Below are positions 17,030-26,304 of a DNA stretch of 64,000 nucleotides, piece by piece (position 1 is the first letter of the stretch; every line of letters begins with the position of its first letter). Both the position numbers and the translations under genes were made by a program. Under the pieces are notes generated by a model. The model searched no databases. It was given only the letters and a program-made list of their open reading frames with translations, and was not told where the DNA came from. Where the stretch lies: NCBI RefSeq assembly GCF_018130765.1, contig NZ_JAFCJZ010000014.1, positions 124,001-188,000 of the forward strand. The letters run 5' to 3'. This DNA comes from Bradyrhizobium iriomotense. Lineage in GTDB: Bacteria; Pseudomonadota; Alphaproteobacteria; Rhizobiales; Xanthobacteraceae.

Positions 17030-18781
17030 TCAACCTCCGAGGCGCCAGACCACCGACCAGGGCGGAAGCCGATCGCCGGCCGCGCCGCCCCAGATCGGCG
17101 TGCCGGTGCTGACGGTGGAAGTGATCTCGTGATCCGACAGATTGGCGACGAGGCGCAACGTCGTGCCGTCGCCCATCCGCCAATGTGCGCTGAGCAGGCC
17201 ATTGTCGGCTGCCTCGGCATCACCGAAGCTCGCGCCCTTGAGCCGCGGCATGATTTCCTTACGGCGAAGCGCGAGCAGCTCCCGCACCAGCGCCATCCGC
17301 GCCTCCTGCTCCGGCGTGCGGCCGGTCCAGTCGAGCACAGCCGTTTCGAGTGTTGCCGGATCGAGCGGGTCGGGCACCTCGTCGCCGTATTTCTCATAGG
17401 CCCAGCCATATTCCTGCTTGCGGCCTTTGCGCACCGCATCGGCAAGGCCGCCCTGGAAATCGCAGAAGAACGGGAAGGGGACCTTCGAGCCCCATTCCTC
17501 GCCCTGAAACAGCATCGGCACCATCGGCGCGAGCAGGGTCACTGCGAGCGCCGCCTCGATCTGCTGCGGCGATGCCAGGCTCTCGAGCCGTTCGCCGAGC
17601 GGGCGATTGCCGATCTGGTCGTGGTTCTGCAGGAAATTGACGAAGGTTGCGGGCGGCAGCTTGCCGCTCGGCTCGCCGCGCGGCTTCTTGCCCCAGAACT
17701 CCGAGATCTCGCCCTGGTAGACGAAGCCCGAGGCCAGCGCGCGCGCGAGGTCCATGCGCGGGGTCTGGTAGTCGCCGTAGTATCCGGCGAGTTCGCCGGT
17801 CAGCATCACATGCCAGACGTGATGATAGTCGTCGTTCCACTGTCCCCGATATTTTCCGTTCGGCGGCTCCTGTGCGGCATCGAGCAGGCTGGCGCGGTTG
17901 TCGCCGTTCTCCAGCACGAGATGGATGTGCCGTCCCGTGGCCCTGGCAAGCTCCCCGGCGGCGACGCTGAGGTCCTGCAGCATCGACTGCTCGCCAGGGA
18001 CAGCCATGATGTGGTTGGCGGCATCCAGCCGCAGTCCGTCGAAGCGGTAGTCGGTCAGCCAGGACAGCGCGTTCTCGACCGCAAAGGCGCGCACCTGCGG
18101 CACGCGGTAGTCGATCGCGCTGCCCCAGGGCGTATGCGCATCGGTGAAGAAGGTCGGCGCATAGCGGCCGAGATAATTCCCCTCCGGGCCGAAATGATTG
18201 TAGACGACGTCGAGGAACACCATCAGCCCGCGCAGATGGGCCTCGTCGATCAGCGTCTTCAGATCTTCGGGACGGCCATAGGCGCTGTCGGGCGCATACC
18301 ACAGCACGCCGTCATAACCCCAGCCGCGGCGTCCGGCGAAATCGGCCAGCGGCATCAATTCCAGCGCAGTGATTCCAATCGCTGCGAGATGATCGAGCTT
18401 GTCGATCATGGCGCGGTAGGTGCCTTCGCCCGTGAAGGTGCCGACATGGGTCTCGATCAGCACCGTTTCTTCCCAGGGCCGGCCGCGCCAATCCTGCGCG
18501 CGCCAGGCGAACGCGTCGTGATCGATCACCTCGCTCGGGCCGAAGACGTCTTCTGGCTGAAAAGCCGAGGCCGGATCGGGCACGTCGATCTCGTCGTCGA
18601 TCCTGAATTTGTAGCGGCTGCCAGTGGTGAGGCCGACAATCTCGGCCACGTACCAGCCATCCTGCCGGCGCTGCATCGCGTGCCTGCGGTCGAGCAGGAG
18701 ATCGACGCGGCGCGCGCCGGGCGCCCACAGCCGGAACGACACGCCGTCTTTCGTTGGCCGCGCCCCGAAGGATGGCCTCAT
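17030..18781 (-). CDS. treZ: TreZ, maltooligosyltrehalose trehalohydrolase
   Basis: 583 residues. It releases trehalose from the maltooligosyltrehalose made by TreY. An N-terminal CBM48-like domain (SFGARPTKDGVSFRLWAP) precedes a GH13 barrel with DVVYNHFGPEGNYL, GLRLDAANHI (nucleophile), HLVLENGDN (acid/base) and FLQNHDQIGNRPLGER. The start ATG overlaps the glgX stop by 4 bases. Confidence 0.96.
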   Translation of the reverse strand: MRPSFGARPTKDGVSFRLWAPGARRVDLLLDRRHAMQRRQDGWYVAEIVGLTTGSRYKFRIDDEIDVPDPASAFQPEDVFGPSEVIDHDAFAWRAQDWRGRPWEETVLIETHVGTFTGEGTYRAMIDKLDHLAAIGITALELMPLADFAGRRGWGYDGVLWYAPDSAYGRPEDLKTLIDEAHLRGLMVFLDVVYNHFGPEGNYLGRYAPTFFTDAHTPWGSAIDYRVPQVRAFAVENALSWLTDYRFDGLRLDAANHIMAVPGEQSMLQDLSVAAGELARATGRHIHLVLENGDNRASLLDAAQEPPNGKYRGQWNDDYHHVWHVMLTGELAGYYGDYQTPRMDLARALASGFVYQGEISEFWGKKPRGEPSGKLPPATFVNFLQNHDQIGNRPLGERLESLASPQQIEAALAVTLLAPMVPMLFQGEEWGSKVPFPFFCDFQGGLADAVRKGRKQEYGWAYEKYGDEVPDPLDPATLETAVLDWTGRTPEQEARMALVRELLALRRKEIMPRLKGASFGDAEAADNGLLSAHWRMGDGTTLRLVANLSDHEITSTVSTGTPIWGGAAGDRLPPWSVVWRLGG

Positions 18782-20856
18782 GGCGCCCCCGCGAAGGCGA
18801 GCACGGAGCGCGGCGGCGCCTTGCTGTCGCTCCCGGACGGGAAGTCGATGGTGTTCAGCTTGGCATCGGTCGTGTTCAGGATCTGCTGCCAGCTCTTGTA
18901 TTCGGACATTTTGGGCAATTTGAATGCGATCTCTTCGGGCGCAGCGTTCAGGACGATAAAGATCGCGGCGCTGCCGGGTTCCATCGGCCCCATCACATAG
19001 GAGAGAAACCGCCCATCCGGGAATGTCCAGTCGCTCTCCGTCATCTCGTTGCCCTCAGGCGTCAGCCACAGTGCGCCGTAGGAGACACCGTCCTTGGGAC
19101 GGCCGTCGAGCCAGCGATGGCTGCGAAGCTGCGAGAAGCGGCGGCGGATGTCGGCGAGGCCTGAGACGAAATCGACCATGTCCTCGCCCTCCTTGCCGAG
19201 ATTGTCCCAGCCGACCCAGCCGACCTCGTTGTCCTGGCAATAGGCGTTGTTGTTGCCGGACTGCGAATTGCCGACCTCGTCGCCGGCGAGGATCAGCGGG
19301 ACGCCCTGCGCCAGTATCAGGCAGGCCAGCACGTTCCTGCGAAGCTGCCGGCGCAGGGCGAGGATATTCGGATCGTCGGTCGGTCCCTCGACACCGCAAT
19401 TGTTGCTGTGGTTGTCGTTGGAGCCGTCGCGATTGTCCTCGCCATTGGCCTCGTTGTGCTTCTCGTTATAGCTGAAGAGGTCGGCGAGCGTGAAACCGTC
19501 ATGCACCGTGATGTGGTTGATGCTGGCGCGCGGCCGCCGTCCGTCGTGATTGAACAGATCGGAGGACGCCGTCATGCGGCTGGAGATGTCGCCGATCAGG
19601 CTGCCTTCGCCGCTCCAGTAACGGCGCATGGCGCTGCGATAGCGGTCGTTCCACTCCGACCATTGCGAGGGAAATGCGCCGACCTGGTAGCCGCCGAGGC
19701 CGAGGTCCCAGGGCTCGGCGACGAGCTTCACGGCGGCCAGCACCGGATCCTGCCGGATCGCGGTCAGAAACGAGATGCCGCGATCAAATCCGTTCGGCCC
19801 GCGCGCGAGCGTGGTGGCGAGATCGAAGCGGAAGCCGTCGACATGGCAGACCTCGACCCAGTAGCGCAAGGAGTCCATCACCATCTGCAACACACGCGGA
19901 TGGGTGAGGTTCACCGACGAGCCGCAGCCGGTGAAGTCGTCGTAGTAGCGCGGGTTCTCGCGGTTGAGCCAGTAATAGGAGGCATTGTCGATGCCGCGAT
20001 AGCACAGCGTCGGGCCGAGGTGGTTGCCTTCGGCGGTGTGGTTATAGACGACGTCGAGCATCACCTCGATGCCGGCATCGTGCAGGCGCGCGACCGTGGT
20101 GCGGAAGGAATCCAGCGCATTGTCCTGGGCGTAGCGCGGCTCCGGCGCGAAGAAGGACAGCGAGTTGTAGCCCCAGTAATTGACGAGCTTCTTTTCGACC
20201 AGGATGCGGTCGTCGACGAAGCTGTGGATCGGCAGCAGCTCGATCGTGGTGACGCCGAGCTTCTTCAGGTGCTCGATCATCGCCGGCGAGGACAGGCCGC
20301 CGTAGGTGCCACGGAGGTTCGGCGGCACGTCGTCGCGCTTCTGCGTCAGGCCCTTGACGTGAGCTTCGTAGATGATCGTGTCTTCCCAGGGAATGTTCGG
20401 CCGGATCTCGCGCCGGCCCCAGTTGAAGGTCTCGTCGACCACGACGGCCTTGGGCATGCCGCGCGCGTTGTCGCGCCGGTCGAACGACAGGTCCTCGCGC
20501 GGCGAGCCGGTGCGGTAGGCGAAATGCGCATCGCTCCAGACCAGCCGGCCCGCGAGCCGCTTCGCATAGGGGTCGAGCAGCAGCTTGTTGGCATTGAAGC
20601 GATGGCCGTGCTCGGGCTCGTACGGGCCGTGCACCCGATAACCGTAGAGCTGGCCGGGCGAGACGTCGTTGAGATAGCCGTGCCAGACGTCCTCGGTCTT
20701 TTCGGGCAGTTCGACGCGTTCGAGCTCGCGGCGGCCTTGCGTGTCGAACAGGCAGAGCTCGACCTTCTGCGCGTTGGCGGAGAACAGCGCAAAATTGGTG
20801 CCGCGTCCGTCCCAGCTTGCGCCGAGGCGTGCGGGCGATCCGGCGGTCAGGCGCAT
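18778..20856 (-). CDS. glgX: GlgX, glycogen debranching enzyme
   Basis: 692 residues. It hydrolyses alpha-1,6 branches of glycogen, releasing maltodextrins that feed TreY. An N-terminal CBM48 domain (GASWDGRGTNFALFSANAQ) is followed by a GH13 barrel with DVVYNHTAEGNHLGP, GFRFDLATTLAR, KLVAEPWDLGLGGYQVG and TVHDGFTLADLFSYNEKHN, all characteristic of GlgX. It starts 3 bases after the glgB stop, and its own stop overlaps treZ. Confidence 0.97.
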   Translation of the reverse strand: MRLTAGSPARLGASWDGRGTNFALFSANAQKVELCLFDTQGRRELERVELPEKTEDVWHGYLNDVSPGQLYGYRVHGPYEPEHGHRFNANKLLLDPYAKRLAGRLVWSDAHFAYRTGSPREDLSFDRRDNARGMPKAVVVDETFNWGRREIRPNIPWEDTIIYEAHVKGLTQKRDDVPPNLRGTYGGLSSPAMIEHLKKLGVTTIELLPIHSFVDDRILVEKKLVNYWGYNSLSFFAPEPRYAQDNALDSFRTTVARLHDAGIEVMLDVVYNHTAEGNHLGPTLCYRGIDNASYYWLNRENPRYYDDFTGCGSSVNLTHPRVLQMVMDSLRYWVEVCHVDGFRFDLATTLARGPNGFDRGISFLTAIRQDPVLAAVKLVAEPWDLGLGGYQVGAFPSQWSEWNDRYRSAMRRYWSGEGSLIGDISSRMTASSDLFNHDGRRPRASINHITVHDGFTLADLFSYNEKHNEANGEDNRDGSNDNHSNNCGVEGPTDDPNILALRRQLRRNVLACLILAQGVPLILAGDEVGNSQSGNNNAYCQDNEVGWVGWDNLGKEGEDMVDFVSGLADIRRRFSQLRSHRWLDGRPKDGVSYGALWLTPEGNEMTESDWTFPDGRFLSYVMGPMEPGSAAIFIVLNAAPEEIAFKLPKMSEYKSWQQILNTTDAKLNTIDFPSGSDSKAPPRSVLAFAGAP

Positions 20857-20859
20857 CGG

Positions 20860-23007
20860 TCAGCTTTCCGGAACGAGGAAGATCGCGGCGAGCGGCGGAA
20901 TGGTGAGGCGGAGCTCGGGCGTCTTGCCGTCAACGGTCCGGACCTCGCCGATGTTCCCGACATTGCTGCCGCCGTAATGGGCGGAGTCGGAGTTGAACAC
21001 CTCTTTCCACTTGCCGGCCAGGGGCACGCGAACGCGATAGTTGCGATAGACATTGGGGGAGAAGTTGACGATGACGAGGCACCGCGCGTGCTCGTCAAAA
21101 CCCTTGCGCAGCCAGGCGAACACGTTGCGGTTGGCATCATCGGTGATCAGCCATTCGAAGCCGGCCTGGTCGCAGTCCATCTGATGCAGCGCCGGCACCG
21201 CGCGGTAGAGGCGGTTGAGGTCGCGGATCAGCGCCTGGATGCCGGAATGGACCTTGTATTCGAGCAGGTGCCAGTCGAGCGACTGGTCGTGATTCCATTC
21301 GCGGCTCTGCGCGATCTCGGCGCCCATGAACAGCAGCTTCTTGCCGGGGTGGCCGAACATGAAGCTGTAATAGGCCCGCAAATTCGCAAAGCGCTGCCAT
21401 TCGTCGCCGGGCATGCGGCCCAGGATCGAACGTTTGCCGTGCACGACCTCGTCATGCGACAGCGGCAGGATGAAATTCTCCGAGAAGGCGTAATGCAGCC
21501 CGAACAGGATCTCGCCGTGATGATACTTGCGGTGGATCGGATCCTTGCTGATGTAATTCAGCGTGTCGTGCATCCAGCCCATGTTCCACTTGTAGCCGAA
21601 GCCGAGCCCGCCGAATTCGACCGGGCGCGAGACTTGCGGCCATGCGGTGGATTCTTCCGCGGCCGTGGTCGCCTGCGGGAAGCGGGCAAAGACCTCCGTG
21701 TTGAAACGGCGCAGGAAGTCGATCGCCTCGATGTTTTCGCGGCCGCCATACTGGTTCGGAATCCACGCGCCGGGCGGCCGGCTGTAGTCGAGATAGAGCA
21801 TCGACGCCACCGCATCGACGCGTAAGCCATCGATGCTGTAGCGCTCCATCCAGAACAGCGCGTTCGACACCAGGAAGTTCGTCACTTCGGTGCGACCGTA
21901 ATTGTAGATCAGCGTGCCCCAGTCGAGATGGCGGCCCTGAAGCGGGTTCGCGTGCTCAAACAGCGCCGTGCCGTCAAAGCTGCCGAGCCCGTGCGGATCG
22001 TCGGGGAAATGGCCGGGCACCCAGTCGAGCAGCACGCCGATGCCTTCGCGATGGCAGGCATCGACCAGCGCGGCGAAATCCTCGGGGCTTCCGAACCGGC
22101 TGGTCGGGGCATAGAGGCCGGTTGGCTGATAGCCCCAGGAGCCGTCAAACGGATGCTCGCTGACGGGCAGGAATTCGAGATGCGTGAACCCCATGTCGCG
22201 AGCATAGGCCGGCAGCTGTTCGGCCAGCTCGCGATAGGTGAGCCATTCATTGTTGCCCTTGCGCCGCCACGAGCCGAGATGGACCTCGTAGATCGACATC
22301 GGCGCCGACAGCGCGTTGATGCCGTCGGGCGCGGGGCGCGGCCGCGGCAGATGCGCCTCGTCGAGCACGATCGAGGCCGTCTTCGGCCGTACCTCGCTCG
22401 CAAACGCCAGCGGGTCGGACTTCAGCGGCAGCAGATGGCCGTGCGGGCCGATGATCTCGAACTTGTAGTGATCGCCGATCTTCGCATGCGGGATGAAGAG
22501 CTCCCAGTACCCGCTGCCGCGCACCCGCATCGGATGACGCCGACCGTCCCAGAAGTTGAAATCGCCGACCACGGATACGCGCCGCGCATTCGGCGCCAGC
22601 ACCACGAAGCCGATACCGTCGACGCCGTCGAGCCGCATCGGATGCGCGCCGAGCTTGTCGTAGAGGCGCTGGTGGGTGCCTTCGCCGAGCAGATAGAGGT
22701 CGAAATCGGTCAGGATCGGCGGGAAGCGGTAGGCATCCTCGAATTCGACGACGCTGTTGCCGAATTTCGCGCGCAGTTGATAGTGCTGCGAGCCGTTGGG
22801 AAGGGCTCCGATGAACAGGCCGGAGTCATGAACGCGGTCGAGCGGCGCGACCTCGCCATGCTCGCCGACCGCCTCGACATTGGAGGCCTCGGGAAGGAAG
22901 GCGCGCACCACGCTCTTGCCGCCCTCGGGATGCAGCCCGAGATAGTGGAAGGGGTCGGAGTGGCGGCCCTCGATGATCGCGTAGGCTTCAGCTGGCAGTT
23001 TAGGCAT
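20860..23007 (-). CDS. glgB: GlgB, 1,4-alpha-glucan branching enzyme
   Basis: 715 residues. It creates alpha-1,6 branches in glycogen-like glucan. Two N-terminal beta domains (N1 with DPFHYLGLHPEGG; CBM48 with LVLAPNARRVSVVGDFNFWDG) precede the GH13 barrel: DWVPGHFPDDPHGL, GLRVDAVASMLYLDYSR, AEESTAWPQVSRPV and LPLSHDEVVHGK. The start overlaps the treS stop by 8 bases. In the GlgE pathway, GlgB branches the linear chains made by GlgE. Confidence 0.98.
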   Translation of the reverse strand: MPKLPAEAYAIIEGRHSDPFHYLGLHPEGGKSVVRAFLPEASNVEAVGEHGEVAPLDRVHDSGLFIGALPNGSQHYQLRAKFGNSVVEFEDAYRFPPILTDFDLYLLGEGTHQRLYDKLGAHPMRLDGVDGIGFVVLAPNARRVSVVGDFNFWDGRRHPMRVRGSGYWELFIPHAKIGDHYKFEIIGPHGHLLPLKSDPLAFASEVRPKTASIVLDEAHLPRPRPAPDGINALSAPMSIYEVHLGSWRRKGNNEWLTYRELAEQLPAYARDMGFTHLEFLPVSEHPFDGSWGYQPTGLYAPTSRFGSPEDFAALVDACHREGIGVLLDWVPGHFPDDPHGLGSFDGTALFEHANPLQGRHLDWGTLIYNYGRTEVTNFLVSNALFWMERYSIDGLRVDAVASMLYLDYSRPPGAWIPNQYGGRENIEAIDFLRRFNTEVFARFPQATTAAEESTAWPQVSRPVEFGGLGFGYKWNMGWMHDTLNYISKDPIHRKYHHGEILFGLHYAFSENFILPLSHDEVVHGKRSILGRMPGDEWQRFANLRAYYSFMFGHPGKKLLFMGAEIAQSREWNHDQSLDWHLLEYKVHSGIQALIRDLNRLYRAVPALHQMDCDQAGFEWLITDDANRNVFAWLRKGFDEHARCLVIVNFSPNVYRNYRVRVPLAGKWKEVFNSDSAHYGGSNVGNIGEVRTVDGKTPELRLTIPPLAAIFLVPES

Positions 23008-26000
23008 GGGCTTCGCTTTCGGCGCTGGACAGAATGCGAAGCAGTCCGGTCAGCGGCGCATGGAGCCCCTCGGGCCGGTGGGACAGTTCGTACTCTACGT
23101 CGTCGAACGCTTGATCAAGCAGGAAAAACCTTAACAGGCCTTGCGCGGATTGCGGATCTTCCGGCCACAGCCGCCGGTCGGTCATGGCCTCGCGATAGGC
23201 GTGCTGGAACGTCGTGGTGGCGCGTTCGCGCCATTCGCCGAGCGCGGCTGCAAGCCGGTCCTGTTCGTCGGAGCCGCCCGCGAGCACCCGGTTGAGGGCC
23301 ACGTTAACCGAAAGATCAATCGAGCGGATCAGGCCGGCGACATCGCGCGCGGCAGGCAGCTTGCGCTGCTTGTCGGCCAGCGGCCGGCGCGGATGGCCGT
23401 CGAAGTCGATGATGAAGATGTCGTCCTTCACGATCAGAGTCTGCCCGAGGCGGAAGTCGCCATGATGACGGATGTTCAACCCGCCGATCCCGGAAGGCAA
23501 TAGTGCATTGAGGTGGTCGGGCAGGGCCGCGCGCGCGGCGCCGAGCCGGTCGATCAGCGGCCGGTCCGCCTCCCGCAGGCCGTCGCGGCTATTGGCCAGG
23601 TGCTCGAAAACGCGCTCGGCCCGCGCCTTGAGGTCAGAGACCCAGCGCCTGGCGTGTCCGGAGCCGATCGGCTCCGGAGCGAGATTGTCCGGCTTTGCCG
23701 CGGCCAGGGCGACATGCAGCTCGGCAAGCCGCCGGCCGATCTGCGCGATGAAGTGCAGGTAAGGCGCCTGCTCCTGGGTCTCGCGCGGCGTTTCGCCCGC
23801 GGACAAGAGCCGCTGCTCGTCGATATAGCGATCGAGATAGCCGGTGGTCATCGTCCAGCCGTCGCCCTGGTTTTCGACATAGGCATGCAGCACGCCGACG
23901 GCGCTGCGCTGATCGTCCTCCACCAGCTCGACACTGCCGAGCAGGGCCGGCGTGTTGGCGAAGCGGGCGATTTCGGTGAGGTAGTGGCCGATCTCGATCT
24001 CGGGACTGGTGCCGCTTTCGAGCTGCCGATGGATCTTGACGACATATTGGTTGTCCACGAGCGCTGTGCTGTTGGACTGCTCGATCGCGCGGATGCGTTC
24101 GGGCTCCTTGATGGTGTAGTCGGCGAATCGGCTGGTCGCCTTGAACTCCAGCCGCAGATTGTTCTCGTCCACCACCAGGTTTTGCGACAGACCCCGCAGG
24201 AACAGGCCGATGAAGATCTGCTCGGTCGCGACGTCGAGCAGTGTGCCCTCGCGCGCACCCTGGCGGACGGCGGCGAGCGCCTTCGGGTTGAAGCGTTCGC
24301 GGTCGAAGCGTACCCATTCGATCTGCATCGGCAGCACGTAGCGCGTCGTGACGTCGTCCCGCGTGGTCTCGAAGAACGCGATCCAGGGCCTGTTGTCGCC
24401 GATATCGCTGAAAGGCACCGCCGAGGTCAGTGTGGCCTTGATGTGCTTGGGATTGTGCTCCGGATACCAGCGTGTCCTTGCCAAAAATCCTGGCAGCACG
24501 TCGCGCTCGAACACGCCGCGCTCGCGTGCCAGCGACACCCAGTTCGAATTGACCGGCACCACCAGCGTCTCGAACTCAGGCACCGCGCGCGGCGTCACCG
24601 GCTCGGACTTGTCGCGCTCGGTGAGATGGAACCAGTAGAAGCCGTAGGGCCCCAGCGTGATCATGTAGGGCAATTCGCCGATCGGCGGGAAACGCGTCCG
24701 TCCAAGCATCTCCTGCGGGATGCGGTCTTTCCACGGCGACAGATCGAGCTCGGTCGCCTGCGCGGCGCGCGAGAGATTGGCGACGCAGAGGATCACCTCG
24801 TCGCGATACTGCCGGACATAGGCCAGCACGGCGCGATTGGCCGGGCGGATGAAGGTCATGGTGCCGCGGCCGAAGGCGAGCGTTGACTTGCGCACCGAGA
24901 TCAGCCGCTTGGTGGCGCTGAGCAGCGACGACAGGCTGCGCGACTGCGCCTCCACGTTGACCGATTCATAGCCGTAGACCGGATCCATGATCAGCGGCGC
25001 GTAGAGCCGGGCGGGGTCGCAGCGCGAGAAGCCGCCATTGCGGTCCGGGCTCCATTGCATCGGCGTGCGCACGCCGTTGCGGTCGCCGAGATAGATGTTG
25101 TCGCCCATCCCGATCTCGTCGCCGTAATAGATGATCGGCGTGCCCGGGAAGGACAGCAGCAGCGAGTTCATCAGCTCGATCTTGCGGCGGTCATTGTCCA
25201 TCAGCGGCGCAAGGCGCCGGCGGATGCCGACATTGATGCGCGCCCGCGGATCGTTGGCGTAGGTGGTCCAGAGATAGTCACGCTCGACGTCGGTGACCAT
25301 CTCCAGCGTCAGCTCGTCATGGTTGCGCAGGAACAGCGCCCATTGGCAGCTCGCCGGGATGTCAGGCGTCTGGCGCAGGATGTCGGTGATCGGGAAGCGG
25401 TCCTCCTGCGCGATCGCCATGTAGATGCGCGGCATCAGCGGGAAGTGATAGGCCATGTGGCATTCGTCGCCGCGGCCGAAATATTCCTGCACGTCCTCCG
25501 GCCATTGATTGGCTTCGGCCAGCAGCAGCTTGCCCTTGGAGTAGGAATCCAGCTCCTGGCGCAGGCGCTTGATGATCGCATGCGTCTCGGGGAGGTTCTC
25601 GTTCGAGGTGCCCTCGCGCTCGCAGAGATAGGGAATGGCATCGAGCCGGAAACCGTCGACCCCGGCGTCGAGCCAGCGCTTCATCACCTGGATGATGGCG
25701 CTGACCACGCGCGGATTGTCGAAATTCAGGTCCGGCTGGTGCGAGAAGAAGCGGTGCCAGTAGAAGGCGCCGGCCTCGTGATCCCAGGTCCAGTTCGACT
25801 TCTCGGTGTCGGTGAAGATGATCCGCGTGCCCTGGTATTTCTGGTCGGTGTCGCTCCAGACATACCAGTTGCGGGCGCTCGAGCCTGCCGGGCTGCGGCG
25901 CGCGCGCTTGAACCATTTGTGCTGGTCGGAGGTGTGGTTGACGACCAGCTCGGTGATGACGCGCAAACCGCGCTTCTGCGCCTCCTGGATGAAGCGCTTG

Positions 26001-26293
26001 AAATCCTTCATCGTCCCGAAATCGGGATTGACCGCGCCGTAGTCACCGATGTCGTAGCCGTCGTCGCGGCCGGGCGAGGGATAGAACGGCAGCAGCCACA
26101 GCGCGGTGACGCCGAGCTCCTGGAGATAGGGCAGCTTCTCGGTCAGGCCGGCGAAGTCCCCGATGCCGTCATGGTTGCTGTCGGCAAAGGCCTTGACGTG
26201 GAGCTGGTAGATGATCGCGTCCTTGTACCAGAGCTCATCCACGGTCTCGGCAGCCTCAACTTTCTTGGTGTCGACGGAAGACAGAACATTCAT
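23000..26293 (-). CDS. treS: TreS-maltokinase fusion (trehalose synthase/Pep2)
   Basis: 1097 residues, about twice the length of TreS alone. Residues about 20-560 are trehalose synthase (GH13: ELVVNHTSDQH, GFRLDAIPYLCEREGT with nucleophile Asp218, LLLAEANQWPEDV, FLRNHDELTLEM), interconverting trehalose and maltose. Residues about 570-1097 are a maltokinase with kinase motifs NIRHHGDFRLGQTLIV and IIDFDGHPRRPL, making maltose-1-phosphate from maltose and ATP. The fusion therefore converts trehalose to maltose-1-phosphate, the donor for GlgE. It lies 11 bases after the glgE-like gene. Confidence 0.97.
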   Translation of the reverse strand: MNVLSSVDTKKVEAAETVDELWYKDAIIYQLHVKAFADSNHDGIGDFAGLTEKLPYLQELGVTALWLLPFYPSPGRDDGYDIGDYGAVNPDFGTMKDFKRFIQEAQKRGLRVITELVVNHTSDQHKWFKRARRSPAGSSARNWYVWSDTDQKYQGTRIIFTDTEKSNWTWDHEAGAFYWHRFFSHQPDLNFDNPRVVSAIIQVMKRWLDAGVDGFRLDAIPYLCEREGTSNENLPETHAIIKRLRQELDSYSKGKLLLAEANQWPEDVQEYFGRGDECHMAYHFPLMPRIYMAIAQEDRFPITDILRQTPDIPASCQWALFLRNHDELTLEMVTDVERDYLWTTYANDPRARINVGIRRRLAPLMDNDRRKIELMNSLLLSFPGTPIIYYGDEIGMGDNIYLGDRNGVRTPMQWSPDRNGGFSRCDPARLYAPLIMDPVYGYESVNVEAQSRSLSSLLSATKRLISVRKSTLAFGRGTMTFIRPANRAVLAYVRQYRDEVILCVANLSRAAQATELDLSPWKDRIPQEMLGRTRFPPIGELPYMITLGPYGFYWFHLTERDKSEPVTPRAVPEFETLVVPVNSNWVSLARERGVFERDVLPGFLARTRWYPEHNPKHIKATLTSAVPFSDIGDNRPWIAFFETTRDDVTTRYVLPMQIEWVRFDRERFNPKALAAVRQGAREGTLLDVATEQIFIGLFLRGLSQNLVVDENNLRLEFKATSRFADYTIKEPERIRAIEQSNSTALVDNQYVVKIHRQLESGTSPEIEIGHYLTEIARFANTPALLGSVELVEDDQRSAVGVLHAYVENQGDGWTMTTGYLDRYIDEQRLLSAGETPRETQEQAPYLHFIAQIGRRLAELHVALAAAKPDNLAPEPIGSGHARRWVSDLKARAERVFEHLANSRDGLREADRPLIDRLGAARAALPDHLNALLPSGIGGLNIRHHGDFRLGQTLIVKDDIFIIDFDGHPRRPLADKQRKLPAARDVAGLIRSIDLSVNVALNRVLAGGSDEQDRLAAALGEWRERATTTFQHAYREAMTDRRLWPEDPQSAQGLLRFFLLDQAFDDVEYELSHRPEGLHAPLTGLLRILSSAESEAHA

Positions 26294-26304
26294 GGCGTGA
26301 ACCC